Assembly: GCA_965220305.1 (NCBI GenBank)
Contig: OZ244817.1
Coordinates: forward strand, 2,790,001 to 2,854,000
Length of the DNA: 64,000 nucleotides
From: G965220305 sp965220305
GTDB taxonomy: Bacteria > Chloroflexota > Dehalococcoidia > Lucifugimonadales > UBA3495
Reading direction: 5' to 3'
Positions 33,648 through 42,742 of this stretch are shown here, in pieces. The position numbers were made by a program, and so were the translations under genes. Each line of letters starts with the position of its first letter. Positions within the stretch are counted from its first letter, which is position 1. The notes beneath the pieces are model-generated. The model saw nothing but the letters and a program-made list of their open reading frames with translations, made no database searches and was not told the DNA's origin.

Positions 33648-34034
33648 TTATGTGCCCCGCAGATACTCCAACGCCTTGTCGATGTTCTTTTCGGAGTGAC
33701 CAGCCTGCTGGTGGGCCAGCCGGAATAGGTCCCGCAATACCCGGTAGTTGGACTGCCCAGGGATGACCAGCAGAGTTTCTTCCGTCTGTCCGGCGTCGTT
33801 CTGCAACTCCAAGCGGTAGGTGGCTAAGTCCAGCTTGAAGCTATTGGATAGGTCCCGCAGGGGCTGCCACGAGCAACTCCGCAGAGGCGCCCAGCTTGAA
33901 ATAACCAGGGAGACATCGGGAAAGGCGACTGCGTAGGCGTGCTCTTGGCCCTCGACTTCCTCCCAAGCCAATTTTCCTTCTTGGGACTGCTGAAGCAGTT
34001 CATTGCACAGTTGGTCCATTCTTGATTCAGTCAT
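33648..34034 (-). CDS. Hypothetical protein, paralogue of the gene at 34099
   Basis: 128 residues: MTESRMDQLCNELLQQSQEG, VAFPDVSLVISSW, YRLELQNDAGQTEETLLVIP, NIDKALEYLRGT. These line up with the neighbour at 34099 (start MAESKMEELAQQLLRSAKGG, end TIDKALEYLRRA), so the pair is a tandem duplication. The start is taken at the internal Met (34034) that matches the neighbour. Small soluble alpha/beta protein of unknown role; same strand and spacing suggest an operon. Confidence 0.7.
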   Translation of the reverse strand: MTESRMDQLCNELLQQSQEGKLAWEEVEGQEHAYAVAFPDVSLVISSWAPLRSCSWQPLRDLSNSFKLDLATYRLELQNDAGQTEETLLVIPGQSNYRVLRDLFRLAHQQAGHSEKNIDKALEYLRGT

Positions 34035-34098
34035 TTCTATTCTCTTAGGGTAGAGTAGGGCGAAGAATTCCAGCGAATTAGGGCGGGCCAAGTAGGAT

Positions 34099-34419
34099 TC
34101 ATGCCCGCCGGAGATATTCAAGGGCCTTGTCTATCGTTCCATCAATGTCGGACATCTGCCGCCGGGCAATGTCATGAATCTCTCGCAATGTCTGGCCGAT
34201 GGGATAATCACGGTAAGAGCGAAGAGATTCAACCTTCTCCCCCACTCCGTTAATTAGGGTGAGTTCAAAAATGCCAGTCCCTTGGTCTTTGATTAATAGC
34301 GATATATCGGGGAAATGCACACCGTAAGATTCCCCGACACCTTCGCTCCACTGTATCGTACCGCCCTTGGCGCTACGCAATAGCTGTTGCGCTAATTCTT
34401 CCATCTTGGATTCTGCCAC
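34099..34419 (-). CDS. Hypothetical protein, paralogue of the gene at 33648
   Basis: 106 residues beginning with GTG (34419): VAESKMEELAQQLLRSAKGG (read as M), VHFPDISLLIKDQGTGIFEL, LREIHDIARRQMSDIDGTID, KALEYLRRA. Shares the 'FPD[IV]SL' strand and 'DKALEYLR' ending with its neighbour. GGAG lies eight bases upstream of the GTG. Function not recognised. Confidence 0.7.
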   Translation of the reverse strand: MAESKMEELAQQLLRSAKGGTIQWSEGVGESYGVHFPDISLLIKDQGTGIFELTLINGVGEKVESLRSYRDYPIGQTLREIHDIARRQMSDIDGTIDKALEYLRRA

Positions 34420-34431
34420 GTCAATTCTCCA

Positions 34432-34914
34432 TCAGGTGGATTGCTGCAATTGACTTTCGATCTCTGCTAATGATGCCTGGCTCTCGGACAATCGGTAATT
34501 AAAATTGGGCACTATTCCTGGGGCGATGACGCCCCCCGCACTTTCCACTTCGGTTTCAATCTGCAGCAGCCTCGAAACCACTTCTTGAATAGCGGTCCGA
34601 TGTTCATCGGACAATAGCGGATGTCTAATTCTAATATCCACCAGCATCCGGCGTAGTTCTGGATAACGGTCCCGGGCTCGATTCCATTCGCCGTTCCTAT
34701 GCAGTTCTTTGAGCCCCTCGATTCGTTCACTAACCCGAGTAAGAGTCATGCCCGCCGTTTCTCGGCTGACCGCCCGGTGGGTCTCTTCTGCCGCTTCTCT
34801 TGCGGCCCTGGTCTCGCCCCGTAGCCGGAGTATATGCCATATTGCAAAACCCAGCCCAACGAGGGATATGACAACCCCGGCAAGGCTCGCTATACTGCCG
34901 GCGTCACCGAGCAT
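34432..34914 (-). CDS. Hypothetical membrane-anchored coiled-coil protein
   Basis: About 160 residues. A membrane helix near the N-terminus (IASLAGVVISLVGLGFAIWH) is followed by a long charged helical region (RAAREAAEETHRAVSRETAG, IEGLKELHRNGEWNRARDRY) and a Gly/Pro break before ESQASLAEIESQLQQST. No domain recognised. The start at 34914 is the likeliest Met; a longer version from 34992 is possible. It stands first in the minus-strand cluster with the two paralogues at 34099 and 33648. Confidence 0.6.
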   Translation of the reverse strand: MLGDAGSIASLAGVVISLVGLGFAIWHILRLRGETRAAREAAEETHRAVSRETAGMTLTRVSERIEGLKELHRNGEWNRARDRYPELRRMLVDIRIRHPLLSDEHRTAIQEVVSRLLQIETEVESAGGVIAPGIVPNFNYRLSESQASLAEIESQLQQST

Positions 34915-35046
34915 CTGGTGGATTCGATAGCCACTCCATACATCAATTCTAGCACATCCCCACTGACAACCTCCCCTTGACCCCGATTCCACCTCCGCCT
35001 AAAATAGAACCGGTGTTCCCATTACGTCCATTAAGGTGGGTGAACT

Positions 35047-35955
35047 ATGGCCGAGGCCGAGGTACAGGAAATACGCTGCAAGACCCTGCTGAACCGGCTG
35101 AATATCCCGACTTTTCCCTTCCGCTGGACTCTCAACCCCTATCGGGGCTGCCGGCACGCCTGCACCTATTGCTACGCCCGTAGCACCCACGAGTTTTGGG
35201 GAATGGACGCGGGCCAGGACTTTGAAAAGCGGGTGTTCGCCAAGGTGAACGCGCCGGAGGTGCTCCGTGAGGAGTTACGGCGTCCCAAGTGGCGCGGCGA
35301 GGCCATCGCCATCGGCACCGCCTCAGACCCCTATGAACCCGCCGAGGCCCAGTACGGACTGACCAGGCGAATCCTGCAGGTGTTGACCGAATTCAGGAAT
35401 CCCGCCTCCATCACCACCAAGGGCGTGTTGGCCCGGCGGGACGTGGACGTGCTGCAAGAGCTCTACCGGGTGGCCGACGTCAAAGTGGTCTTCAGCGTCG
35501 GCAACATCGACGAGGCGGTGTGGAAACAGACCGAGCCCGGCACCCCCAACCCAATGGCCCGGCTGGAAGCGATGCAGTTCCTGGTGGAGAGCGGAATTCC
35601 CGCCGGTGTGATGATGGCCCCCCTGCTACCCGGCATCTCCGACGGTTGGGAACAAATCGACGCCGTGGCCCGTGCCGCCGCCGACCATAAGGCCCAATTT
35701 CTGGGAGCCAACGTCCTGTTCCTGAAACCGGGCTCCAAGGAGTGGTTCATGCCCCTCATCCGTGAAGCCTATCCCCATCTGCTGCCCGGTTATACCAAGC
35801 TGTACCGGAAGACCACCTACGCGCCAAAGGAGTACACCGAGAAGGTGTTGGAAGTGGTGGACGACGCTCGGGTGCGGTGGGGCCTACCCTTCAGCATCCC
35901 CGCCAAGAAGCTCAAGTCCAGGCAGCAGCAATTGGAGATGGCCCTCACTGCCTGA
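35047..35955 (+). CDS. Radical SAM protein, SPL/Rv2578c-like
   Basis: 302 residues. The iron-sulfur motif is NPYRGCRHACTYCYARS (Cys-x3-Cys-x2-Cys) at the N-terminus. AIAIGTASDPYEPAEAQYGL and ITTKGVLARRDVDVLQELYR follow, characteristic of the Rv2578c group of spore-photoproduct-lyase-like radical SAM enzymes. It needs a [4Fe-4S] cluster from the SUF system encoded later in this window. Substrate not known. No promoter can be named with certainty. Confidence 0.9.
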   Translation: MAEAEVQEIRCKTLLNRLNIPTFPFRWTLNPYRGCRHACTYCYARSTHEFWGMDAGQDFEKRVFAKVNAPEVLREELRRPKWRGEAIAIGTASDPYEPAEAQYGLTRRILQVLTEFRNPASITTKGVLARRDVDVLQELYRVADVKVVFSVGNIDEAVWKQTEPGTPNPMARLEAMQFLVESGIPAGVMMAPLLPGISDGWEQIDAVARAAADHKAQFLGANVLFLKPGSKEWFMPLIREAYPHLLPGYTKLYRKTTYAPKEYTEKVLEVVDDARVRWGLPFSIPAKKLKSRQQQLEMALTA

Positions 35956-35967
35956 TGGGGCCTTCGC

Positions 35968-36630
35968 TCAGTTGAGGGAACCGGACTTGGTCAGTTGTCC
36001 GGTGACCATGTACCTGACCCGCTTGGCTATGTTGGTAGCCCGGTCGGCGATGCGCTCCAGGTCATGGGCCGCCCACAGCAGGTAGGTGGCCCGCTGGATG
36101 GTCTTGGGGTCCTGCAACATGAATAGGAGCAACTCCCGGTAGACCTGGTCGTAGAGAGCGTCTACCTCATCATCGTCTTGGCGCACCTGATTCGCCTTGA
36201 CCACGTCCCGGCTAATCAAGGCGTCGATGCTGTCCCGCAACATCACCGTAGCCTTCTCCGCCATCCGGGGAATGTCTATCAGGGGCTTGAGGGTGGGCTC
36301 TTCGCCAATCATCAGGCTTATCTTGCCGATGCCTTCGGCATAGTCCCCCATGCGTTCCAGTTCCACGCTAACATGCAACAGGGTAACGATGGCCCTCAGG
36401 TCTCCGGCCATAGGCTGCTGGGTGGCGATTAAATCGATGCAGCGGTCCTCGATTTCGTACCGCTTCCGGTCAATGTAGTCGTCCTCCTGTACAATCTGGC
36501 GGGACTCTTCCAAGTCTCTCTCTTTCAGGGCTTCAACCGAGCGCACAATCGCTTTTTCCACAACCTCCGCCAGGGAAACTACTTCCTGTTGGAGTTGGGT
36601 CAGTTGACGGTCCAAGTCCGCTCTAAGCAT
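35968..36630 (-). CDS. phoU: Phosphate-signalling regulator PhoU
   Basis: 220 residues with PhoU repeats: RQLTQLQQEVVSLAEVVEKA, VSVELERMGDYAEGIGKISL and YLLWAAHDLERIADRATNIA, the last two being the conserved 'ExxRxxD.A..I' helices that bind metals. PhoU normally controls the Pst transporter and PhoR kinase, but no pst genes are nearby. AAGGAGGCAAGAG precedes the ATG. It is convergent with the radical SAM gene, only 12 bases apart. Confidence 0.95.
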   Translation of the reverse strand: MLRADLDRQLTQLQQEVVSLAEVVEKAIVRSVEALKERDLEESRQIVQEDDYIDRKRYEIEDRCIDLIATQQPMAGDLRAIVTLLHVSVELERMGDYAEGIGKISLMIGEEPTLKPLIDIPRMAEKATVMLRDSIDALISRDVVKANQVRQDDDEVDALYDQVYRELLLFMLQDPKTIQRATYLLWAAHDLERIADRATNIAKRVRYMVTGQLTKSGSLN

Positions 36631-36698
36631 CTCTTGCCTCCTTAACCTGGAGTGCCCCGATGGTAGGCCCGAGTCCGTCGCCGATTGACCAAGAATGG

Positions 36699-37157
36699 TT
36701 AGACCTGACGCCAGAAGGGAGCGCGCTCACGCTGCGGCTCCAACAGGTGCTCTTCAAAGGGCTTGGGTTGGTAGGACGAAGTATCAGGCAGGGAGTACCC
36801 AATTAGTTCAAAAACTTGGGGGTTGGTGTAGTAACCATTGTAACACTGGCGCACCAAGGTTTCAAAGAAAGAAGTGTTGGATGCTTCTACTTCCCGTAAA
36901 GCCCCGTCCTTAGCCTCGTCGGAAAGCTCCTGAAAGGACGCATTTCCGTGACGAACACCAGCAATATCAATCTGGGCCAGCCCATCGGTGAACAGCCGCC
37001 TCTGCTTGGGGTCGTCGGTCACCGCTTGCTCCACAAAGTCCGCGATACCCAGGTCACCGGCCCCGGGAAGCTGTCCTTCGGCGGGAATGATTCGGTTGAG
37101 GGCCGCCGTCAAGAGTTGCCGCTGATGGTCGGCAAACAGTTGGTTGCCTGTGGTCAT
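36699..37157 (-). CDS. Gluconate 2-dehydrogenase subunit 3 family protein
   Basis: 152 residues: HQRQLLTAALNRIIPAEGQL, PGAGDLGIADFVEQAV, FFETLVRQCYNGYYTNPQVF, IGYSLPDTSSYQPKP. This matches the small subunit-3 family, which accompanies GMC or DAO-type FAD oxidoreductases. The usual large subunit and cytochrome are absent next to it. It starts 56 bases after the end of the CocE-type gene on the same strand and may be in its operon. Confidence 0.75.
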   Translation of the reverse strand: MTTGNQLFADHQRQLLTAALNRIIPAEGQLPGAGDLGIADFVEQAVTDDPKQRRLFTDGLAQIDIAGVRHGNASFQELSDEAKDGALREVEASNTSFFETLVRQCYNGYYTNPQVFELIGYSLPDTSSYQPKPFEEHLLEPQRERAPFWRQV

Positions 37158-37213
37158 GGTCTACAAAACCTCCGATGCTTCTGCAATGCTATGGTTGGAT
37201 TTCGCGGGGCTGC

Positions 37214-38974
37214 CTAGCGGGGGATGATGGGCAGGACGATGTGCGAAGGGTAGGTGTCCGAGTGGTAGACCGTTTGCTGGGCGGCTTCCAGTCGAGTGTC
37301 CTGTCCCAGGGGCGCTCCAGTGTTGGGGTTGCGGTCGAAGCGGGGGAAATTGCTGCTGGAGACCTCCACCCGCAGTTGATAGCCCGCCTTGACCACGTGG
37401 CTGGTGGCCCACAGGTCGATGGTGTACTCGTACACCCGTCCCGGCTCGATGAATGACGGCTGGCCTACCGAGGTGCGATAGCGGGCGCGGACGATCCCGT
37501 CCTGCAGGTTTTGGGCGTAACCGTCGGGCCTCACGTCCACCAGCTTGGCGGTAAAGTCGGTGTCCGGCGCGCTGCTGGCAGCGAAGAGACGCATCTTAAT
37601 GGGACCGGTAATTTCCAGGTCCTTTTCCAGCGGGTCCGAAGTGTACACCAGCACGTCCTGGCGGTCCTCCACCGCCCCTTGGTCGGCCACGCCATAGGGA
37701 ATGACCAGGGTGTTGCCGCCCATGGTCGGGGCCGGGTTCTCCGGATCGTAAACGTAGGTATCCGATGGCTCGTCCCCCGGCGGAATGGTGGAGAGGGCGC
37801 CGGCGCCGTGGCGACTGTTGGCCGGCCCGGAGGCGTGCAGGTAGTAGCGAGTATAGTGGGTGCGGGCCAGGGGCCACTCGTTTTCCTGCCGCCAATGGTT
37901 GTCGCCCATGACGAAGATGTAAACCGGCGGCTCGTCCATGATGCCGGTGTCGATGTCCTTGAGCCAGTAATCGAACCAGCGCAACAGGTAATCGTGCAGT
38001 TCGATGGCGGCGTTAACCCCGAAGTCGATGTCCCCCGCGCCGCCGGTGGTCGGCTCGGTGTAGGGGCGGATGTGCGCCCAGGGGCCTACCAACAGGCGTT
38101 GATTGCGCCGCGCCAGTTCGTTGCCGCCCCTCTCTCCGATGGTCTTGAAGGCATTCAGCGCCCCTTCCAGGAAGATGTCGTACCAGGAGCTAACGTGGAA
38201 CATGGGCACCTTGATGCCTTCCAGGTGACGCAGCAGGTTAATCTGCCACCAGTAAGGGCCGTCCAGTTCTTGGTCGAAATACTCGTGGAAGTAGGGAGCA
38301 GTCTCTTTGAGCCGCTCAATCCAATCTCGCAGCGGCAAGTGCCGGAACCACTGGTCACTGAGGGGCTGGGCGAAATTGCCCGGGGGCAAAACGTACTCGT
38401 CCATCTGGGCCAGCAGGTCGGCGCGGCCCTGGCGCTCCAGGGTGTTGCGGCCCTTGAAGATGGCGTAGGGCACCATCCAACCCCACTCCATGGCTCCCCC
38501 GGTATGGTAGACCCAACTCTGGTGGAAGTCCGACGACGCCGAGACCGGGGCCATCGCCTGCAAGTGGGGCGGCAGAGGATTGTTGGTGGCCAAAGTGTAC
38601 TGGGTGGCCCCCAGGTAAGACTGCCCCGTGGTGCCCACCCGTCCGTTGGACCAGGGTTGGCGGGCGGCCCATTCCACCGTGTCGTAGCCGTCTTGGACTT
38701 CCTGAAAGAGGGGATCGTAGTTGTCCCCCTCGGAGTCGAAACGGGCGCGGCAATCCTGGCTCAGGATGACGTACCCATTCTTGGGGAAGAACCAGATGGA
38801 ATGGTCCGGGTTGTCGGCGTAGGGGTCCTTCCAGTAGGGCCCGCGGTTGATGAGCACCGGGAACCGACCTGGAGCGTCGGGCCTAAAGACATCGGTGGCC
38901 AGGCGCGTGCCGTCCCGCATGGGGACCATCACGTTGCGTTCACGAACTACGTTGAATGTTTGCTGCTGTGTCAT
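37214..38974 (-). CDS. CocE/NonD-type acyl/peptidyl hydrolase
   Basis: 586-residue alpha/beta hydrolase of the S15/CocE group. Nucleophile motif GTTGQSYLGATQY (Ser in GxSYxG), Asp in SSWYDIFLEGAL, His in LLVGPWAHIRPY. N-terminal MVPMRDGTRLATDVFRPDAP and a C-terminal jelly-roll domain (AKLVDVRPDGYAQNLQDGI) complete the family layout. It cleaves esters or amides, including peptides; substrate unknown. It has no signal peptide, so it is likely cytoplasmic. AAGGTGCAACC precedes the ATG. Confidence 0.92.
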   Translation of the reverse strand: MTQQQTFNVVRERNVMVPMRDGTRLATDVFRPDAPGRFPVLINRGPYWKDPYADNPDHSIWFFPKNGYVILSQDCRARFDSEGDNYDPLFQEVQDGYDTVEWAARQPWSNGRVGTTGQSYLGATQYTLATNNPLPPHLQAMAPVSASSDFHQSWVYHTGGAMEWGWMVPYAIFKGRNTLERQGRADLLAQMDEYVLPPGNFAQPLSDQWFRHLPLRDWIERLKETAPYFHEYFDQELDGPYWWQINLLRHLEGIKVPMFHVSSWYDIFLEGALNAFKTIGERGGNELARRNQRLLVGPWAHIRPYTEPTTGGAGDIDFGVNAAIELHDYLLRWFDYWLKDIDTGIMDEPPVYIFVMGDNHWRQENEWPLARTHYTRYYLHASGPANSRHGAGALSTIPPGDEPSDTYVYDPENPAPTMGGNTLVIPYGVADQGAVEDRQDVLVYTSDPLEKDLEITGPIKMRLFAASSAPDTDFTAKLVDVRPDGYAQNLQDGIVRARYRTSVGQPSFIEPGRVYEYTIDLWATSHVVKAGYQLRVEVSSSNFPRFDRNPNTGAPLGQDTRLEAAQQTVYHSDTYPSHIVLPIIPR

Positions 38975-39189
38975 GGTTGCACCTTATTCCGGGGCTTGGG
39001 GTTCAGAGGCGAGGGCCCTTCGTACAGCCTTCGCCAAGGGGAATAGGGAAACTCTATTGTTAATTCCTTGGGGAAATTCGCCAGAAAATAGCCCTTCCCT
39101 GCATAGAAAAAACCAAATGAATGGGAGGCGAAAGGGGTTGCCACATAATACCCTTTGGATATAACTACGTCAACCGACGCCATTCCAGG

Positions 39190-39390
39190 CCAGGGTCTTT
39201 CGATTTTCCGCGCGGAAGCTAGGCAGGCTCTTGGGTCGGACTTCCTTGGCTATCATTCTAGGAGCTAGCACTCCTGTCATTCTGAGGAGCTTGCGACGAA
39301 GAATCTAAAGTGCTCCGGTTGCAAAAGAGGTTAGGCCACCCACCACCTTAGATTCTTCGCTCCGCTCAGAATGACAATCGAAAGACCTTG
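39190..39390. mobile_element. MITE-like element with nested palindrome
   Basis: Ends CCAGGGTCTTTCGATT (39190-39205) and AATCGAAAGACCTTG (39376-39390), one mismatch. Nested in it, 39276-39375 is the GTCATTCTGAG...CTCAGAATGAC palindrome. No gene is present in 38975-39405. Confidence 0.65.
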
Positions 39391-39405
39391 AATCCCGCCG
39401 TCTCG

Positions 39406-39957
39406 CTAATCGCTACCACTCTCCCGCCGCAGGTCCGTGGCGGCGAAAACCAGGATGAGCAGCGGGCTGGCGACCCACGCGGCGATGGAGTGAAGAGCCG
39501 TTCCCAAGGAAGCCTGGTGCGATATGAAGAAAACCAAAACCTCGGCGTAGACTACAGCCAGCGCCAAGGAGCCGTATGCGGTTAGATTGGTTTCCCTATT
39601 CTCGCGGGTCGGGTCGCTATCGGGTCCCTCTCGGTCCAGGCGACGCTTACGGGTGAAATTGATCATCAGGGCTACAACTATTGCTCCAACCATGAGAAGG
39701 AGAGCAAAGATGCCGAGAGGGGCGCAGTAGACGCTGAAACCGTTTCCCAGACAGGCTGGGCTGACCAGTCCAATAAGGGGTGGCCAGTCGCGTTGGAAGA
39801 GTCGCAGGACTAAGATTAATGAGTACGGGACGTCCAGCGGCAGCGCCTCTAAGGCCGAGAGGCACAGTCGCAGGAACCATTCAACCAGGGCTAACAGGGC
39901 CATCACCAGGAAGAACTTCCCAAGCCCACGACGTACATTCACCCTTCGCAATACCAT
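39406..39957 (-). CDS. Hypothetical integral membrane protein
   Basis: About 183 residues with four hydrophobic segments: FFLVMALLALVEWFLRLCLS, YSLILVLRLF, FALLLMVGAIVVALMI and LALAVVYAEVLVFFI/ASPLLILVFAA. A charged loop (TRKRRLDREGPDSDPTREN) separates the halves. No family recognised. The start is uncertain (39957 or TTG 39972). The stop lies 15 bases beyond the repeat element at 39190-39390. Confidence 0.55.
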   Translation of the reverse strand: MVLRRVNVRRGLGKFFLVMALLALVEWFLRLCLSALEALPLDVPYSLILVLRLFQRDWPPLIGLVSPACLGNGFSVYCAPLGIFALLLMVGAIVVALMINFTRKRRLDREGPDSDPTRENRETNLTAYGSLALAVVYAEVLVFFISHQASLGTALHSIAAWVASPLLILVFAATDLRRESGSD

Positions 39958-40112
39958 CGCTCCCTGCTTCAATTCGGGCCGTGTGGCGCCCTTGGGGTCT
40001 CTTTTGCAATCGGAACCCTCTTCGGGCCATTATAGCCGCGCCAGCCACCTCATGTTTCCTCACTTGCTCGACAAAAGACCATTGACCCTTTGGCGGCGGG
40101 TTCCGCATCTCC

Positions 40113-40142
40113 TTGACACGCCCGGATTTACCTGGCTATATT
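40113..40142 (+). promoter_or_regulatory. Promoter of the acyl-CoA ligase gene
   Basis: Perfect TTGACA (40113-40118), 18-base spacer, TATATT (40137-40142). The ATG is 29 bases further on. Confidence 0.75.
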
Positions 40143-40171
40143 CGTTACCAGCCAGGCCCTTGGAGCAATTT

Positions 40172-41863
40172 ATGACTAATTCGCTACCCACGCGTTTGAC
40201 CATCGGCGACCTGCTGGACCGCCAGGCGGAGCAATTCGGGGACAATGACGCCCTGGTCCACGTGGATTGGGATGTGCGGTATACCTACCGGGAGTTTCGC
40301 GCCGAGTGCGACCGAGTGGCCCGGGGGCTGATGGCCCTGGGCATCAACAAAGGTGACCACGTGGGAATCTGGGCCACCAACTACCCAGAGTGGGTGGTCG
40401 CCCAGTTCGCCACGGCCAAGATTGGCGCGGTGCTGGTAACGGTTAACCCGGCCTACCGCACCCACGAACTGGAATACCTGCTGCAACAGTCGGATGCCGC
40501 CGCCCTGATGCTCATCGGCAACTTCCGCACCTCGGACTACGTGGCCATGCTCAACGAGGTGGTGCCCGAGTTGGCCGGCTCGTCTCCGGGCCAGTTGCGT
40601 AGCGAAAAGCTGCCCCACCTGCGCAATGTCATCTACATTCCTCCCTATGTACCAGCCGAGGGGGAATGCCCGCCAGGAATGTGCGCCTGGGACGATATGC
40701 GGGCCCGGGGCGAGGAAATCAGCCCCGCCGCCCTGGCGCAACGGCAGGGGGAATGCCACCCGGACGACGTCATCTGCATCATGTACACCTCGGGGACTAC
40801 GGGCAACCCCAAGGGGGTCATGCTCACCCACCATAACCTGGTGTCCAACGCCAGCTACGTGGTGGAGGGCCTACGTTTTACCGACGAGGACCGGCTCTGC
40901 ATCCCCGTGCCCTTCTACCACTGCTTCGGCTCCTCCATCAGCACCCTGGGTTGCGTCACCCGGGGGTCGGCTATGGTGGTGCCCTCGGAGTACTTCGACC
41001 CGGGCAAGACCCTGGTGGCGGTGGAGCGGGAGCGTTGCACCGCCCTCCACGGCGTGCCCACCATGTTCATCGCCCAACTGGAGCGCCCGGACTTCGACGG
41101 GTTCGACCTCGGCTCCCTGCGTACCGGCATCATGGCCGGTTCCCCCTGTCCCATCGAGGTCATGCGCCAGGTTATCGACCGCATGGGGGCCCGGGAAATG
41201 ACCGTGGGCTACGGGCTGACCGAGGCATCGCCGGTGATTACCCTGACCAGCTCCGACGATACCATCGAGCGGCGGGTGACCACGGTGGGGCCGGTGATAC
41301 CCCAGGTGGAGGTGAAAATCGCCGACCCGGAGACGGATAGCGAGGTGCCTCCGGGGGAGCAGGGCGAGCTCTGTTCGCGCAGTTTTATGAACATGAAGGG
41401 CTACTACAAAATGCCTGAAGCCACCGCCGCCGCCATAGATGCCGAGGGTTGGCTGCATACCGGGGACCTGGCGACGGTGGATGCCGACGGCTACTACAAG
41501 ATTACCGGAAGGCTCAAGGACATGATTATTCGCGGCGGGGAAAATGTCTACCCGCGCGAGATCGAGGAGTTTCTGTACACCAACCCCAAGGTGGCCGACG
41601 TTCAGGTTATCGGTGTGCCGGACCAACGGTTCGGTGAGGAGATTATGGCCTGGGTGATGCTTAAAGCGGAGCAGGAGGCCACCGAGGAGGAAATCAAGGA
41701 GTTCTGCCGGGGCCGGATTGCCCACTATAAGGTCCCCCGCTACGTCAAGTTCGTGTCCGAATTTCCCATGACGGTTACGGGCAAAATCCAAAAGTTCGTC
41801 ATGCGGGAAATGTCCATCCAGGAATTGCAACTGCACGAGGCCGCCAGCGTGGAAACTGCGTAA
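40172..41863 (+). CDS. Long-chain fatty acid-CoA ligase-like AMP-binding enzyme
   Basis: 563 residues. ATP/AMP motif IMYTSGTTGNPKGVMLTHHN, substrate-side GYGLTEASPVITLTSSDD, GWLHTGDLATVDADGYYKIT and RLKDMIIRGGENVYPREIEE, and the C-terminal Lys in PMTVTGKIQKFVMREM. It makes acyl-CoA from a carboxylate, ATP and CoA, with broad or unknown chain length. ATG 40172 has GGAG eight bases upstream and a good promoter. An upstream frame to 39983 is open but lies mostly before the promoter. Pairs functionally with the acyl-CoA dehydrogenase at 24988. Confidence 0.93.
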   Translation: MTNSLPTRLTIGDLLDRQAEQFGDNDALVHVDWDVRYTYREFRAECDRVARGLMALGINKGDHVGIWATNYPEWVVAQFATAKIGAVLVTVNPAYRTHELEYLLQQSDAAALMLIGNFRTSDYVAMLNEVVPELAGSSPGQLRSEKLPHLRNVIYIPPYVPAEGECPPGMCAWDDMRARGEEISPAALAQRQGECHPDDVICIMYTSGTTGNPKGVMLTHHNLVSNASYVVEGLRFTDEDRLCIPVPFYHCFGSSISTLGCVTRGSAMVVPSEYFDPGKTLVAVERERCTALHGVPTMFIAQLERPDFDGFDLGSLRTGIMAGSPCPIEVMRQVIDRMGAREMTVGYGLTEASPVITLTSSDDTIERRVTTVGPVIPQVEVKIADPETDSEVPPGEQGELCSRSFMNMKGYYKMPEATAAAIDAEGWLHTGDLATVDADGYYKITGRLKDMIIRGGENVYPREIEEFLYTNPKVADVQVIGVPDQRFGEEIMAWVMLKAEQEATEEEIKEFCRGRIAHYKVPRYVKFVSEFPMTVTGKIQKFVMREMSIQELQLHEAASVETA

Positions 41864-41896
41864 ACCTCGCTCCCAGGGTGGGCGGCCAACCCTGGT

Positions 41897-42613
41897 TCAG
41901 AGACTCTCGGCCATGCGATAGGTGGGACTCAGGAGCAGGAACAGCGTATTAGCCCATGACAATGCTCCCAAGAGTCCCAGGACAATCTCTATCATCTCCA
42001 CTCTTTGAGCCCTTCCCCGCCGCTCGGTAGGCGCCCGTCCCCAATAGGAGTTGAGGCTCTTCTGAATGTGGAAGAGCATGGCCGCAATCATTGCAATGGA
42101 GATACTGTTCAGCGCCAGGATGCCCACGGCTGTTCTCAGGGTTATAGGGGTGGTGGCTTCAAACCCCCCGGACAGCAGAAATCCTGCTATTCCCAGCGCT
42201 GAGGAAGCCAGCACCGTGGCCACGGCCAACAAGGGTGTCACGATGGGCCTGACCCCGGATTCCTCCATGAGTTCGTTGAAGCAACGGACGTGGGCATGGA
42301 CGCGGAAGAGGCTGTAGACCGGCACGAACAGGGTTAGCGCGTGCCATACCGGGTAGGCTTCCCGTCCGGTGTAGTCGCGGTAGTGCCTCCAAGTGGTGTA
42401 CATCCAGTATAGGATGTACATTCCGTAGGACAGCACGGTTAGGAAAAGTACCCGGTTGGGCGAAATGTAGTAGGGAGAATCGCGCCCCGCTGCGGGTCCG
42501 ATGTCTGGTTGGAAGCGTGCCTGGGGCTCCGGCAAGGGTAGGGCAGCGCCGCAGACCCCGCAAAACCTGTGGGACGCCTGGGTTTCACTGCCGCAGGTGG
42601 GGCATGAAGGCAT
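41897..42613 (-). CDS. Zinc-ribbon membrane protein, DUF4234-like
   Basis: 238 residues. The N-terminus has two CxxC pairs (MPSCPTCGSE and FCGVCGAALP), a zinc ribbon. About five membrane helices follow, including VLFLTVLSYGMYILYWMYTT and LLAVATVLASSALGIAGFLL. The 'SYGMYILYWMY..WRHY' part fits the DUF4234 family. Function unknown; zinc ribbons of this kind may bind nucleic acid or protein. AAGGAGGGCAAAG precedes the ATG. A CCAGGGT/ACCCTGG hairpin (41873-41895) separates it from the convergent ligase gene. Confidence 0.75.
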   Translation of the reverse strand: MPSCPTCGSETQASHRFCGVCGAALPLPEPQARFQPDIGPAAGRDSPYYISPNRVLFLTVLSYGMYILYWMYTTWRHYRDYTGREAYPVWHALTLFVPVYSLFRVHAHVRCFNELMEESGVRPIVTPLLAVATVLASSALGIAGFLLSGGFEATTPITLRTAVGILALNSISIAMIAAMLFHIQKSLNSYWGRAPTERRGRAQRVEMIEIVLGLLGALSWANTLFLLLSPTYRMAESL

Positions 42614-42742
42614 CTTTGCCCTCCTTGAATATTCGACGGTCCCGTGATGATGCCACGGGCCGATCCGCTTATGGTAGTCCCTTTCCCACAGGTGTCAGCC
42701 TGCCTCCGCTTCTGGTGGGCCAGGCGGACCGGGAAAGTCTGG

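Noticed and set aside
37511..39046. 511-codon plus-strand frame over the CocE hydrolase
   Set aside because: Antisense to a real hydrolase with catalytic motifs; composition is Gly/Val/Gln-rich shadow.
39200..39300. CIRCE-like GCTAGCACTCC near 39260
   Set aside because: Only one half-site resembles CIRCE; no GAGTGCTAA at the right distance.
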